From Oscillospiraceae bacterium (GTDB lineage Bacteria; Bacillota; Clostridia; Oscillospirales; Oscillospiraceae): 64,000 nt of DNA. Location of the stretch: positions 183,142 to 247,141 of the forward strand of contig JAFPWF010000024.1 in the NCBI GenBank assembly GCA_017395085.1, read 5' to 3'. Positions 1 through 8,802 of the stretch are shown here, one piece after another; position 1 is the first letter of the stretch; each line of letters begins with the position of its first letter. The position numbers and the translations under genes were made by a program. Under the pieces are notes generated by a model. The model was given only the letters and a program-made list of their open reading frames with translations, did not search any database and had not been told where the DNA came from.

Positions 1-202
1 CGGCGCCGTTCTGGCGGATCTCGTCGATCACAACCTTCTGCCACTTCGGGTGATAGAGCTCCGCCTTGGCGTTGGACGCATAGGCTTTCGGCAGGGGAGA
101 GAGCGGCGTGGACTGGATGACCTGTTCACGGACATCCGGCATCTTGGAGAACTTCAGCATGTCCAGAGGCCCGATTTTTCCGATTTTTACATTCAGTGCC
201 AT
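1..202 (-). CDS. 2Fe-2S/FAD ferredoxin reductase-like protein, 5' end only
   Basis: Only the first 67 codons lie in the window; the gene runs off the left edge. The start MALNVKIGKIG parallels the complete protein at 56101..57306: both have IGxLDMLxFxxM, then IxSTP, then YASN. I therefore infer the same product, an FAD/NAD(P)-binding reductase with a C-terminal 2Fe-2S domain, although none of those domains is visible here. The start codon follows the upstream stop by one base (TAA-G-ATG), so the two genes are translationally close. This matches the direct TAA-ATG junction of the second pair. The role is probably to pass electrons between pyridine nucleotide and the partner flavoprotein. Confidence 0.75.
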   Translation of the reverse strand, partial: MALNVKIGKIGPLDMLKFSKMPDVREQVIQSTPLSPLPKAYASNAKAELYHPKWQKVVIDEIRQNGA

Positions 203-203
203 C

Positions 204-1742
204 TTACTTGCCCTCCTTTGCCATCATTTCTCCCAGCACCATTTTACCCACAATGTTGCCCGTGAGCAGGGATTCACTGAAGCCGTCGCCGCGGGGGCCG
301 GCAGCGCCCGTGAACTTGAGGCCAGGGATTGTAAAGTCGCGGTCCAGCGACATCATGCGCGCCATGCAGTTGTCCCAGCCGGCGGCTTCGTAGCCGTACA
401 CGCCGCCTTCAGGCACCGCCGCGTAGCGGCAGAAGGTCCACGGCGTTGCGACGGCAATTTCCTCAATGTAGGGGATGATGCTTGTCTTGGTGGCGCGTTC
501 ATAGAGTTCCAGGATCTCCCGCGCCTTCTGATTCTTCAGGTTCACATAGTCCCGCAGCTCCACATCGCCCCAGACATCCTTGGAGTAGGCCATGGTGAAG
601 CTCATCTGGCAGGTACCCGGAGGACCGATCTTCGGATTCGCCACATTGTAGCAGAGCGCCGCAGTGGAGCGGATCTTCTCCATCCGGCCCACGCGTTTGT
701 ACTCGTCCGCGGTGTCGAGACCCGGCGAGATGAAGATGTTGTAGTCCTTGATGCCGAGCTCCTCTGCCGTCTTGTTCAGGCCAATGTATACCACGAACAT
801 GCGGGCGGAGAACTTGCGCGCGTTGGCAAGCTTAAGTTCGCGCTCGGGAATGACGCCTTTCGGCACCATGTTTGCGAAGGCGATGTTCGGGTTTCCGTTC
901 CAGATGACATGGTCGGCATAGACGGTTCCCTGCGTGGTGCGCACGCCGCAGGCGCGTTTGCCCTCAAAGAGGATCTCCTCGGCCCGCACGTTGAACCAGC
1001 TCTCGCCGCCGAAGCGCCGGAAGGCCTCGAGCAGCCCGGTTGTCAGCTGGTGGCTGGTATGCTCCATGATGTACGCGCCGCCGTCGACCAGGTCGCCCAC
1101 CATCATCAGGTAGAAGATTGAGGACAGCCGGTACATGTCCACCGCCATGTAGCTCCAGTAGGTGCCCATGATCCGCTTGGCGTCGTCCGTGAACTTCAGC
1201 GCGGTGAGAACGTCCATCGGGGAATAGGATCCCACCTTGAGGAAGTTCGGGAACTGCTTGCGGAGCACTTTGGGATCCGGGTGGCCATTTGCGCTGCTGA
1301 TGTAGTTCAGAGCGGCCTTGCTCTCATCAAACAGCTCATAGAACCTTGCCACTGCCTCACGGTTGCCGGGGGCGTACTCTTCCATCTTGTCCATGAAGGC
1401 CTGCCTGCCGTGCGGCATCGTGAAGTCACGGATGACCGTCCCGTCGTCCTTAACATGGATGGCGCGGAACAGATCCGGAACCGGGACCCAGTTGATGGGA
1501 ACGCCGTAGTTCTCGTTGACCAGCTCGTACACTTCACCTCTGGCGCCGGGCTTGCCGATGGCTGCCAACTCATGCAGGGCGGTTTCAAACTCAAAACGCC
1601 CTCTGCGGAAACTGCTTGCTACGCCGCCGGGCAGGTTGTGCTGTTCAATCAGCAGCACTTTTTTCCCGGCTTTCGCCAGGGTGCATGCCGTGGACAGACC
1701 GCCGTTACCCGCACCGACGACGATGGCATCATATTTTTGCAT
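204..1742 (-). CDS. CrtI/phytoene desaturase-like NAD(P)/FAD-dependent oxidoreductase
   Basis: 512 residues. The N-terminus has a dinucleotide-binding Rossmann motif (VVGAGNGGLSTA, about residues 9-20), followed by the LLIEQHNLPGG segment typical of the phytoene desaturase/amine oxidase flavoprotein group. The C-terminus has the matching FAD-closing motif (FTGAAGPRGDGFSESLLTG). No signal peptide or membrane segment is seen, so it should be cytoplasmic. The substrate is unknown; relatives desaturate or saturate polyene and enone lipids. It is the first gene of a two-gene unit with the reductase at 1..202 and is closely paralogous to 54526..56100. A MerR-type promoter lies upstream. The ATG follows an AGGAGGA site, which supports the start. 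Confidence 0.85.
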   Translation of the reverse strand: MQKYDAIVVGAGNGGLSTACTLAKAGKKVLLIEQHNLPGGVASSFRRGRFEFETALHELAAIGKPGARGEVYELVNENYGVPINWVPVPDLFRAIHVKDDGTVIRDFTMPHGRQAFMDKMEEYAPGNREAVARFYELFDESKAALNYISSANGHPDPKVLRKQFPNFLKVGSYSPMDVLTALKFTDDAKRIMGTYWSYMAVDMYRLSSIFYLMMVGDLVDGGAYIMEHTSHQLTTGLLEAFRRFGGESWFNVRAEEILFEGKRACGVRTTQGTVYADHVIWNGNPNIAFANMVPKGVIPERELKLANARKFSARMFVVYIGLNKTAEELGIKDYNIFISPGLDTADEYKRVGRMEKIRSTAALCYNVANPKIGPPGTCQMSFTMAYSKDVWGDVELRDYVNLKNQKAREILELYERATKTSIIPYIEEIAVATPWTFCRYAAVPEGGVYGYEAAGWDNCMARMMSLDRDFTIPGLKFTGAAGPRGDGFSESLLTGNIVGKMVLGEMMAKEGK

Positions 1743-2111
1743 GTGTTCCTCCTCCTTGTATCAGATTTTTCGGATCCGTCTGCGGTAAAACGGATCTTTT
1801 TCCTAATATCACTATAAACTCTCCATCTGGTGGAGAGTCAAGAAATTAGGTGATATTCTATAATTGAAACAAATACAGGAGGAACAATTTGTCCATTCTG
1901 CATAAATACTGCTGCAGATCACGCTAAAATTCCGGTCAGAGAACCGCAGCCTGTTCCGTGCTTGTGCTTCCGTTCATTTTGCGGTATATAACCGGTAAAA
2001 ATGACTGCACTGCACAGGCGCCCCTGCGGGGTGCTTTTTAATAATTGGAGGATAGAAAAGTCCGCGCAAGTATGGTATCATATCAAAAAGCACCTGATAA
2101 GGGAGACCTTT
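1743..2111. other. Divergent intergenic region with leader elements
   Basis: Besides the MerR-type promoter, this 369-base gap holds a plus-strand TATAAT (1859-1864), then AGGAGG followed six bases later by a possible TTG-started 12-codon ORF (1889..1927, starting MSILHKYCC). Further on is a terminator-like hairpin (2018-2034, GCGCCCC/GGGGTGC) with a T run (2035-2039), just upstream of the histidine kinase. The arrangement could be an attenuating leader, or the hairpin could simply stop upstream read-through. The mini-ORF has no independent support. Confidence 0.3.
1811..1841 (-). promoter_or_regulatory. MerR-type promoter with dyad in a 19-bp spacer
   Basis: On the minus strand, TTGACT (1836-1841) and TATAGT (1811-1816) are separated by exactly 19 bases. 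The spacer region carries a perfect dyad, ACTCTCCA/TGGAGAGT (1818-1825 and 1831-1838). An over-long spacer with a central dyad is the hallmark of MerR-family promoters, where the activator untwists the DNA. A wider inverted repeat, AATATCAC/GTGATATT (1805-1812 and 1850-1857), brackets the promoter. It should drive the oxidoreductase at 204..1742. No MerR-family gene is in the window. Confidence 0.75.
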
Positions 2112-4568
2112 ATGAACCCGACAAACGATGAAATGAACAGCCGCGCCATACAGGAACTGGCCGAGACGAACCGCCTCCTCACCGACCTGACCAAGGCGGG
2201 AAGCTGGACCATCAACTTTGCGCCGGACGGCACTCCGGCGTCCGTGCAGTGGGGCGACGGCCTGCGCCGGCTGATCGGCTATACCGACCGGAACGATTTT
2301 CCAAATGAACTGGAACCCTTCGTGCGGGGCGTTTACCCCGAAGACCGGGAAGCCGTGCTCAGCCATATAAACTCCGGCGTTTTTGACGAAGACGTTCTGG
2401 GCAAAAAGGGCTACGATTTCCGCTTCTGCCGGAAGGACGGCACGGTCCGTTGGTTCCGCATCATGGGCGTACTCGCGCGGGACGACGAAGGCAGGCCGGT
2501 GCAGTGCCGGGGCGTGACCATCGACGTCACCGAGGTGAAGGAACACGACGCCCTGTACGCCGCACTGCAGAACGAAGCGGCCTCGCTCGACACCATCCAC
2601 GAGATGCTCGGCTCCGGAAAATGGAACATGGACTTTGACGAAGCGGGCGAGATGGTCCGCGTCAGCTGGAGCGACGAATTCCGCAGGATGCTCGGCTACC
2701 ACGGGACGGACGACTTCCCCGACGTGCTGGAATCCTGGTCCGACCTGCTGCATCCCGACGACAAAGACCGCGTGCTGCGGGAATTCAACGAAACGATTAC
2801 CGACCGGACCGGCCGGAAGACCTACGACGTGGAGTACCGCTTGCTGACGAAGAACCGGGGCTACCGCTGGTACCGCGCTGTCGGAAAACCCACGCGCCGG
2901 CCGGACGGCACGCCCATCACATACATCGGCGTGTTCATCGACATCACCGAGCGGAAGGAAATGATCCGGGAACTGGCGCAGCAGCGAGAATCGCTGAGCA
3001 TCGCACTGGAGGAGGCCAACCAGGCAAACAAGGCGAAGACGGCCTTCCTCTCCAACATGAGCCATGAGATCCGCACGCCGATGAACGCCATCATCGGCCT
3101 GGACCGCATCGCCCTGAATGACCCCGGCATCTCCCCGGAGACGCGCGAGCACCTGCAGAAGATCGGCCTTTCGGCGCAGCACCTGCTCAGCATCATCAAC
3201 GACATCCTCGATATGAGCCGCATCGAATCCGGCCGCCTGACCGTGAAGAACGAGGAGTTCTCCTTCGCAAACATGCTGGCCCAGGTCAACACGATCATCG
3301 GCGGCCAGTGCCGGGACAAGGGCCTCGGGTACGAATGCCGCATGAAGGGTGCGGTCGACGACTATTACATCGGCGACGACATGAAGCTGCGCCAGGTCCT
3401 CATCAACATCCTCGGCAACGCCGTCAAGTTCACGCCCGCGGGCGGCAGCGTCGAGTTTGACGTGGAAGAGGCCGCCCGCTTCGGAGGCAAGTCCACCCTG
3501 CGCTTTGTGATCCGCGACACGGGCATCGGCATGAGCAAAGAGTTCCTCCCCAGACTGTTCGACGCCTTCAGCCAGGAGGATTCCTCCACCACCAGCCGCT
3601 TCGGCAGCACTGGCCTGGGCATGGCCATCACCAAAAGCTACATTGAGCTCATGCACGGGACGGTTGCCGTCGAGAGCGAAAAGGGGAAGGGAACGACCTT
3701 TACCGTCACCGTCACGCTGACGGACAGCGAGCGCAAGAGCGCCGGCGAAGAGGAAGACGTCCTGCAGCCGCACGAACTCTGCGTGCTGGTCATAGACGAC
3801 GATCCCATCGCCTGCGAGCACGCCCAGCTGGTGCTGGGGCAGGTTGGCGTGAACTGCGAAAAGGCCCTGTCCGGGGCCGAGGGCCTGCAGATGGTGAAGC
3901 TCCGCCACGCAAGGCGCGAGCCCTACAACCTGATCCTGGTGGACTGGCGCATGCCCGACATGGACGGCATGGAAACAACCAGGCAGATCCGCGCCGCCGT
4001 GGGCACCGAAACGCCCGTGATCATCCTGACCTCCTACAACTGGGATGAAGTGGTGGACGAGGCGAGGGAGGCCGGCGTGGACACCTTTGTGGCAAAGCCG
4101 CTCTTCGCCGGGACGGTGCTGGACGAGTTCCGCGAGGCCTTCAAAAAGAAGAACGCCGCTCGCTTAGGGGAAAAGGCGGACCTCAGGTGCCGAAGGGTCC
4201 TGCTGGCGGAAGACGTCGCCATCAACGCCGAAATCATGATGATGGTGCTCTCCATGCGCGAGATCGAAGCGGAGCACGCCGAAAACGGGCGCATTGCCGT
4301 GGAGATGTTCGCATCGCACGAAGCGGGCTATTACGACGCCGTCCTGATGGACATGCGGATGCCCGAGATGGACGGCCTGGAGGCGACCCGGAGAATCCGG
4401 GCGATGGACCGGGCGGACGCCAAAACGGTTCCCATCATCGCGCTGACGGCAAACGCCTTTGACGAGGACGTGCAGCACAGCATGCAGGCGGGCCTGAACG
4501 CGCACCTGAGCAAACCGGTGGAGCCGGACGTCCTGTTCGAGACCCTGGAAGGACTCCTGAAGCGTTAA
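2112..4568 (+). CDS. Soluble hybrid histidine kinase (PAS-PAS-HisKA-HATPase-REC-REC)
   Basis: 818 residues from the ATG at 2112, chosen because GGGAGA precedes it; an in-frame upstream extension has no such site. Two PAS/PAC domains (about residues 25-145 and 160-285, each ending in a TDVTE/IDITER-like motif) are followed by HisKA with the phospho-acceptor His in NMSHEIRTP (about residue 318). An HATPase domain follows with the N box (ILGNAVKF) and DTGIGM and GSTGLGMAI loops. Two receiver domains end the protein, with acceptor Asp in LVDWRMPDMDG and LMDMRMPEMDG. There is no membrane span or signal peptide, so it senses a cytoplasmic cue. No output-domain response regulator lies next to it, and its partner is unknown. 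Confidence 0.9.
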   Translation: MNPTNDEMNSRAIQELAETNRLLTDLTKAGSWTINFAPDGTPASVQWGDGLRRLIGYTDRNDFPNELEPFVRGVYPEDREAVLSHINSGVFDEDVLGKKGYDFRFCRKDGTVRWFRIMGVLARDDEGRPVQCRGVTIDVTEVKEHDALYAALQNEAASLDTIHEMLGSGKWNMDFDEAGEMVRVSWSDEFRRMLGYHGTDDFPDVLESWSDLLHPDDKDRVLREFNETITDRTGRKTYDVEYRLLTKNRGYRWYRAVGKPTRRPDGTPITYIGVFIDITERKEMIRELAQQRESLSIALEEANQANKAKTAFLSNMSHEIRTPMNAIIGLDRIALNDPGISPETREHLQKIGLSAQHLLSIINDILDMSRIESGRLTVKNEEFSFANMLAQVNTIIGGQCRDKGLGYECRMKGAVDDYYIGDDMKLRQVLINILGNAVKFTPAGGSVEFDVEEAARFGGKSTLRFVIRDTGIGMSKEFLPRLFDAFSQEDSSTTSRFGSTGLGMAITKSYIELMHGTVAVESEKGKGTTFTVTVTLTDSERKSAGEEEDVLQPHELCVLVIDDDPIACEHAQLVLGQVGVNCEKALSGAEGLQMVKLRHARREPYNLILVDWRMPDMDGMETTRQIRAAVGTETPVIILTSYNWDEVVDEAREAGVDTFVAKPLFAGTVLDEFREAFKKKNAARLGEKADLRCRRVLLAEDVAINAEIMMMVLSMREIEAEHAENGRIAVEMFASHEAGYYDAVLMDMRMPEMDGLEATRRIRAMDRADAKTVPIIALTANAFDEDVQHSMQAGLNAHLSKPVEPDVLFETLEGLLKR

Positions 4569-4591
4569 CCGGAATGCCAACAATAAAGCAG

Positions 4592-4622
4592 CAGCGCAGC
4601 GGAAATCCGCTGCGCTGTTTCT
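4592..4622. terminator. Bidirectional intrinsic terminator
   Basis: A perfect 11-bp stem (4592-4602 with 4607-4617) and a four-base loop, followed by TTTCTT, sit between the convergent kinase and lipoprotein genes. Confidence 0.85.
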
Positions 4623-4653
4623 TCATGCCTGTTATTGAATTTTTCAGGCGGAA

Positions 4654-5616
4654 TCAGCCGATGTAGTCCCAGAGGTTCAGGGTTACGTCGGTCTTCGTCT
4701 CGTCGTCGATGATGCCGGGGACCTGCTCGGTCACATAGGTGCTGCCCGAAACCGGGTCGATGTAGTAGCGGTTGATGGCACCCGTGGATGCGCGGAACAC
4801 CACCACGATCTCCTGATCGCCGCTGGAAGCGATATCCCAGTAGAAGGGCGCGCCGCCGTTACCCGTGTTGTCCTCCAGGGACGGGTCCTGCGTTACACAG
4901 TACTTCTTCACCGCGGCAAGAGCCTGCTCGTCGGTAATTTTTTTGTGGTCGCCCACAATGACGGTGGTGCCGTTGCCGTCACCGGGCCCCTGCACGACCG
5001 CGGCCGTGGGAGTGGGAGAGGGCGTGGGCGTCGCGGCGGCTGCCGTGTCGGCGCCGCGCACGGTAATCATGGCCGTATCGGTGTCCTTATAGCCGGCGGC
5101 GTTGGTGTAGCGGCAGAACACGCGCCAGCCGTTTGCCGAGGCGGGGATGCTCTTCAACTGCAGGTTGGGCGTGGTCGCGTTCAGGATCTCCATATCGGGG
5201 TGCGCTTCCTGCACGGCGGCGCCGGTCAGGTCGGTCTGGCCGTCCGGGCTGACAAAGTGCCAGGCCAGGCTCTGGTAGTTATCGGCCCTTGCCGTAAACC
5301 AACAGTTGCCGCCTTTGTCCACGGTCTCCCCGAGGGGGCTCTTGGTGATCACGGGCAGCTGCCCCGCGGGGGCTGGGGTCGCAGCCGGGGTCGGCGTCGG
5401 AGTCGGGGCAGGAGTGGGCGTCGGCGTCGGAGTCGGGGTCGGAGTGGGAGTAGGCGTCGGTGTGGGTTCCGGCGTGGGAGTGGGCGTCGGGGCCAGGGTG
5501 GCCGCGGGCACCAGAGTCGGCGTCGGCACGGGGTTGGGCTTGCGCAACAGGCCGCAGCCTGTCAGCAGCAGCGCCGTCATCGCAAGGCACAGGGCCAGGG
5601 ATAAAATTTTTTTCAT
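4654..5616 (-). CDS. Ig-like lipoprotein with long Pro-Thr linker
   Basis: 320 residues. An N-terminal lipoprotein signal ends in LLTGC (lipobox), so the mature protein should be tethered to the outer face of the membrane. A low-complexity Pro-Thr/Pro-Ala stalk (about residues 28-85) follows; its DNA is a repetitive hexanucleotide-like tract that could change length by slippage. Next comes an Ig-like module with [10 protein letters not shown] and [14 protein letters not shown], then a second TPTPSPTPT linker. The C-terminal domain (about 225-320) has a PepSY-like look ([23 protein letters not shown]). The Ig-like module resembles one in the secreted protein at 21567..23171. It is monocistronic between terminators. 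The function is unknown, probably cell-surface. Confidence 0.7.
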   Translation of the reverse strand: MKKILSLALCLAMTALLLTGCGLLRKPNPVPTPTLVPAATLAPTPTPTPEPTPTPTPTPTPTPTPTPTPAPTPTPTPAATPAPAGQLPVITKSPLGETVDKGGNCWFTARADNYQSLAWHFVSPDGQTDLTGAAVQEAHPDMEILNATTPNLQLKSIPASANGWRVFCRYTNAAGYKDTDTAMITVRGADTAAAATPTPSPTPTAAVVQGPGDGNGTTVIVGDHKKITDEQALAAVKKYCVTQDPSLEDNTGNGGAPFYWDIASSGDQEIVVVFRASTGAINRYYIDPVSGSTYVTEQVPGIIDDETKTDVTLNLWDYIG

Positions 5617-5908
5617 CTCATATTCCTCACTGTTTAAAAATCATTATTCCCGCGTGCACCGCAAAACGGGACGCGGAAGCTGCTTTCACAGCCCGCGATT
5701 ATACACCCGGAGTCCGTTTTTGTACAGGGGTGTTTTCACAATCGGCCTCGGGACGGCGGCGCGGTTTCATTCCCGGCCTTCTGCACCCCGGGCTGAAAAA
5801 GATTCTGTTTCCGATAGGCAAAACCGCCGCTTTATGGTATGATAAACAGGCAATCCAAACTGTCCTTTAAAAAAGGATCCGTGATATCAAAACCGGGAGG
5901 TAATCAGG
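5617..5908. other. Divergent intergenic region
   Basis: About 290 bases between the lipoprotein start and the PPK2 gene. I see no convincing gene or RNA. A GTATGATAAA stretch about 70 bases before PPK2 could contribute a -10 element. Confidence 0.3.
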
Positions 5909-6829
5909 ATGTCATTTCAGAAATACCGCTTTGACGGTTCCCGTCCGTTTGAGATCTCAGCATGCTCCACGGATGAAACAAGCCTCTGCGACGACCGCAA
6001 GGATGCGGAAAAGAAAATGGAGGAAAACAACGGCCTGATCGACGAACTGCAGCAGAAGCTGTACGCTGAAAAGAAGGAAGGCGTCATTTTCCTCTTCCAG
6101 GCAATGGACGCTGCGGGCAAGGACGGCACGATCCGCGCGGTGCTGACCTGCCTGTCCCCGCACGGCGTGTATGAAGCCGCTTTCAAGGCGCCCAGTTCCG
6201 ACGAGCTGGCGCACGACTACCTGTGGCGCGTTGCCAAAGTGGTGCCGGCCAAGGGCGAAATTGCGATCTTCAACCGCTCGCACTATGAGGACGTCCTCAT
6301 CGGCAAGGTCAAGGAACTGTACCGCGGTCAGGCCAACGCCCGCCGCATCGACCTCGACCGGGTCATCGACAACCGGTACGAGGACATCCGGAACTTTGAG
6401 GAGTACCTCTACCGGAACAACGTCCGTACGGTCAAGATCTTTCTGCATGTGTCGAAGGAGGAGCAGGCCAGACGCTTCCTGTCCCGCATCGAGGAACCGG
6501 AGAAGAACTGGAAGTTCAGCGGCAGCGACTACGAGGAACGCGCCTACTGGGACGCCTACCAGGAAGCTTTTGAAAGCGCGATCAACGCCACGGCGACGGA
6601 GCACTGCCCGTGGTACGTCGTCCCGGCCGACCACAAGTGGTATATGCGCTATGTGGTTTCCGAGATCATCCTTGCGACCCTGAAGGACATGGACCCGCGC
6701 TATCCGGAGGTTACGGAAGAGCGGCTGGCGACGTTTGCAAAGTATAAGGAAGAACTGCTGAAGGAACTGCCGCCGGAAGACGCGCCGAAGCCGAAGAAGG
6801 AAAAGAATAAAAACAAGAAAAAGAAATAA
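5909..6829 (+). CDS. Polyphosphate kinase 2 family protein
   Basis: 306 residues, matching the usual size of PPK2-type polyphosphate:nucleotide phosphotransferases. The Walker A-like loop is visible as FQAMDAAGKDGTI (Lys about 71), and the lid/arginine region includes FNRSHYEDVL and a later RIEEPEKNWKFS segment diagnostic of the family. It should move phosphate between polyphosphate and nucleotides in the cytoplasm; whether it prefers AMP, ADP or both cannot be told here. The C-terminus is a Lys-rich tail (last 15 residues almost all Lys/Asn). GGGAGG lies nine bases before the ATG. The flavin reductase gene follows after 43 bases, so they may share a transcript. Confidence 0.88.
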   Translation: MSFQKYRFDGSRPFEISACSTDETSLCDDRKDAEKKMEENNGLIDELQQKLYAEKKEGVIFLFQAMDAAGKDGTIRAVLTCLSPHGVYEAAFKAPSSDELAHDYLWRVAKVVPAKGEIAIFNRSHYEDVLIGKVKELYRGQANARRIDLDRVIDNRYEDIRNFEEYLYRNNVRTVKIFLHVSKEEQARRFLSRIEEPEKNWKFSGSDYEERAYWDAYQEAFESAINATATEHCPWYVVPADHKWYMRYVVSEIILATLKDMDPRYPEVTEERLATFAKYKEELLKELPPEDAPKPKKEKNKNKKKK

Positions 6830-6872
6830 GCCGCTGACAGAATTGTAAAACGCTTTCCGGAGGAAAGACGGA

Positions 6873-7388
6873 ATGGCAAAGAGAAACATTGACCCGCTGG
6901 CCTGCGCCGGCGAAATCACCCATGCGCTGAAAAAGGGTGTGTTCCTCACAACCAAAAATGGCGAAAAGGTCAACACCATGGCCATCGGCTGGGGGCATAT
7001 CGGCAGGATCTGGGAGCTGCCGGTGTTCATCGCCTATGTCCGTGAATGCCGCTATACCCGGGAACTGCTGGACACAAATCCCGAATTTACCGTGAACGTG
7101 CCCGTGAACGGCGTCGACAGGCGAACTCTGGCCATCTGCGGCGGAAAGAGCGGCCGGGATACGGACAAAATCGCGGAAGCCGGCCTCACCCTGGTGGAGC
7201 CGGAAGTCATCAGCGTTCCCGCCATCAAAGAGTTCCCCCTCACGCTGGAGTGCCGGGTGCTGTACCGCGAGCCGGAAGACGCCTCCCGGCTGCCGGAGGA
7301 CATCCGGAAAAAGTTTTATTCCATAGAGACGGAGTCTCACATTGCCTATTACGGCAGAATCATGGCGGCGTACAGGATCGAAGAATAA
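6873..7388 (+). CDS. Flavin reductase-like (split-barrel FMN-binding) protein
   Basis: 171 residues. The sequence has the order expected of the flavin reductase-like domain: a GVFLTTKNGEKVNTMAIGWGHIGR strand-loop near the N-terminus (FMN phosphate site), then VRECRYTRELLDTNPEFTVNVP. The family binds FMN and either reduces it with NAD(P)H or acts as a flavoredoxin in anaerobes. It is cytoplasmic with no signal peptide. The start follows a GGAGGAAAG site. It lies downstream of PPK2 and ahead of a terminator. The electron partner is not evident from its neighbours. Confidence 0.82.
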   Translation: MAKRNIDPLACAGEITHALKKGVFLTTKNGEKVNTMAIGWGHIGRIWELPVFIAYVRECRYTRELLDTNPEFTVNVPVNGVDRRTLAICGGKSGRDTDKIAEAGLTLVEPEVISVPAIKEFPLTLECRVLYREPEDASRLPEDIRKKFYSIETESHIAYYGRIMAAYRIEE

Positions 7389-7411
7389 GCTGCAAAACAC
7401 AAAACTAAGCG

Positions 7412-7447
7412 GCCGATCCGGAGAAAGCTCCGAACCGGCCGGTTTTT
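7412..7447 (+). terminator. Intrinsic terminator
   Basis: An imperfect 13-bp stem (7412-7424 with 7429-7441, two mismatches) is followed by TTTTTT, just after the flavin reductase stop. Confidence 0.75.
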
Positions 7448-7535
7448 TGTCGACAGGCAATATAATAAAAAAGAAACTGAACTACTCCGAAACAGGACTG
7501 TAAAAGTTCTGTTTTCTACTGTTTTTCAAAACGGA

Positions 7536-8711
7536 TCAAATCAGTGATACGAGGATTCCGATGATGATCACTGACAGACCATTTGAGATAAGAGTTGTAC
7601 TGAAGTTTAACTGAGATAAAAGCGCACCTTCAACAGCGCCTTGCTTGTTAGGGGCTGCGGTTTTGGCAATAAGGGATGCGAGGCTGCGATTAACAGGGTA
7701 GCCCATGATAGAGTTCAGAGCCAATACCATCCCCGCATATGGGCCGATAGACATCCGCTTACCCAGGAAGTATCCACAGAAAGCAAGAATTAAAGTACCG
7801 ATAAACAGAGAGAACAATGTGGGGGCAACCAAAGATAGCAGAGTCGTCAAAGATGTGTGGGCAAGATTGTTTGCCATCAATCCCATCAGGCTTAGAATCA
7901 GCAGCCCGTAGGTGTCGGATCTAAACAGAGGCGCTCTGTCGATCAAGCCAAGATTAGCAGCGATCATGCCGAACAGCAATGCTGTGATGTTGGGGTTGAT
8001 TCCGGAATTCCTGAGCAGTGTGCTATGCAGCAAATTGTTGAGTGCTGTCAGCAACATAATTGTTCCGAGATACCACGCTGTTGTTTTATATTCTGCAGGG
8101 AGGCGATCAACAGTTTTCTTCTTGCCTTCCGTTTTTTTGTGCCGGGCAACTTCTGCTCCGTCAGGCAGTTCATCCTCAAGTTGTTTTGCTTCTTTCCTGA
8201 GCGCCCAGAATAAGAACGGCATAGCAAAAAAACCCTGAAACATGAAGATAATCCAAGGATAAAATGACAAGCTGGGGTATTTGTCCATAACCCATCGGGA
8301 CCCGATCGCGCATGAAGCACCGCCGCCGATTATGGCTCCTGGCGAAAGCAGCGCGAGAGAGCGACCGAAAACAGGCCAGAGAATACCGACCAAAAGTACT
8401 GTCATGATGAGTGAACAGGCAACGACATGGAGAGTCTCTGTTTTTTTCATTTTTATTGTGCGGAAATCCAGCATGGTTCCGGAATGTACGATAAGGACAT
8501 TGAAAGCAATGGTGCCGACACTAACCAGATTTGCTGATAGCAGCATGTCTTCGGGAAGGATGTGTTTTGCAAAGCCGATACAAAGCAAAACACCGAAAAC
8601 AAGAGGCATTGGCAAGAACCACTTCAGTTTTGTCGATACTGACTCTGAAACAAAAACAATGATCAGAAATACCAGAAAACTTTTGGCAAAGGTCCATGTA
8701 TATGCTTCCAT
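7536..8711 (-). CDS. Multi-pass permease, GltS/ESS-like
   Basis: 391 residues with about ten hydrophobic segments arranged as two halves around a charged loop (KKTEGKKKTVDRL, near residue 190). The Gly-rich re-entrant-like segment SPGAIIGGGASCAIGSRW in the first half and LALNSIMGYPVNRSLAS in the second recall sodium:glutamate symporters and similar inverted-repeat carriers. Family placement is tentative. The gene lies 91 bases downstream of the hydrolase at 8803..10647 on the same strand, so the two are probably one operon. Its cargo is then likely the substrate or product of that hydrolase. GGGGGA precedes the ATG closely. Confidence 0.6.
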   Translation of the reverse strand: MEAYTWTFAKSFLVFLIIVFVSESVSTKLKWFLPMPLVFGVLLCIGFAKHILPEDMLLSANLVSVGTIAFNVLIVHSGTMLDFRTIKMKKTETLHVVACSLIMTVLLVGILWPVFGRSLALLSPGAIIGGGASCAIGSRWVMDKYPSLSFYPWIIFMFQGFFAMPFLFWALRKEAKQLEDELPDGAEVARHKKTEGKKKTVDRLPAEYKTTAWYLGTIMLLTALNNLLHSTLLRNSGINPNITALLFGMIAANLGLIDRAPLFRSDTYGLLILSLMGLMANNLAHTSLTTLLSLVAPTLFSLFIGTLILAFCGYFLGKRMSIGPYAGMVLALNSIMGYPVNRSLASLIAKTAAPNKQGAVEGALLSQLNFSTTLISNGLSVIIIGILVSLI

Positions 8712-8802
8712 AAATCCCCCTATATGGTGTCATGCTACCGGAGCACGGAACGCGGTTCCCTCTTGCTGAGAGAACCGCGCATTCTGTATTTGGGCAGACG
8801 AC

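Noticed and set aside
1974-3908. Very long minus-strand open frame (over 600 codons) opposite the histidine kinase
   Set aside because: It mirrors a clear multi-domain kinase on the plus strand, has no recognisable domain and no ribosome binding site. In GC-rich coding DNA such antisense frames are common.
5380-5530. Non-coding satellite
   Set aside because: The CCN-ACN-like tract is in frame inside the lipoprotein and encodes its Pro-Thr stalk.
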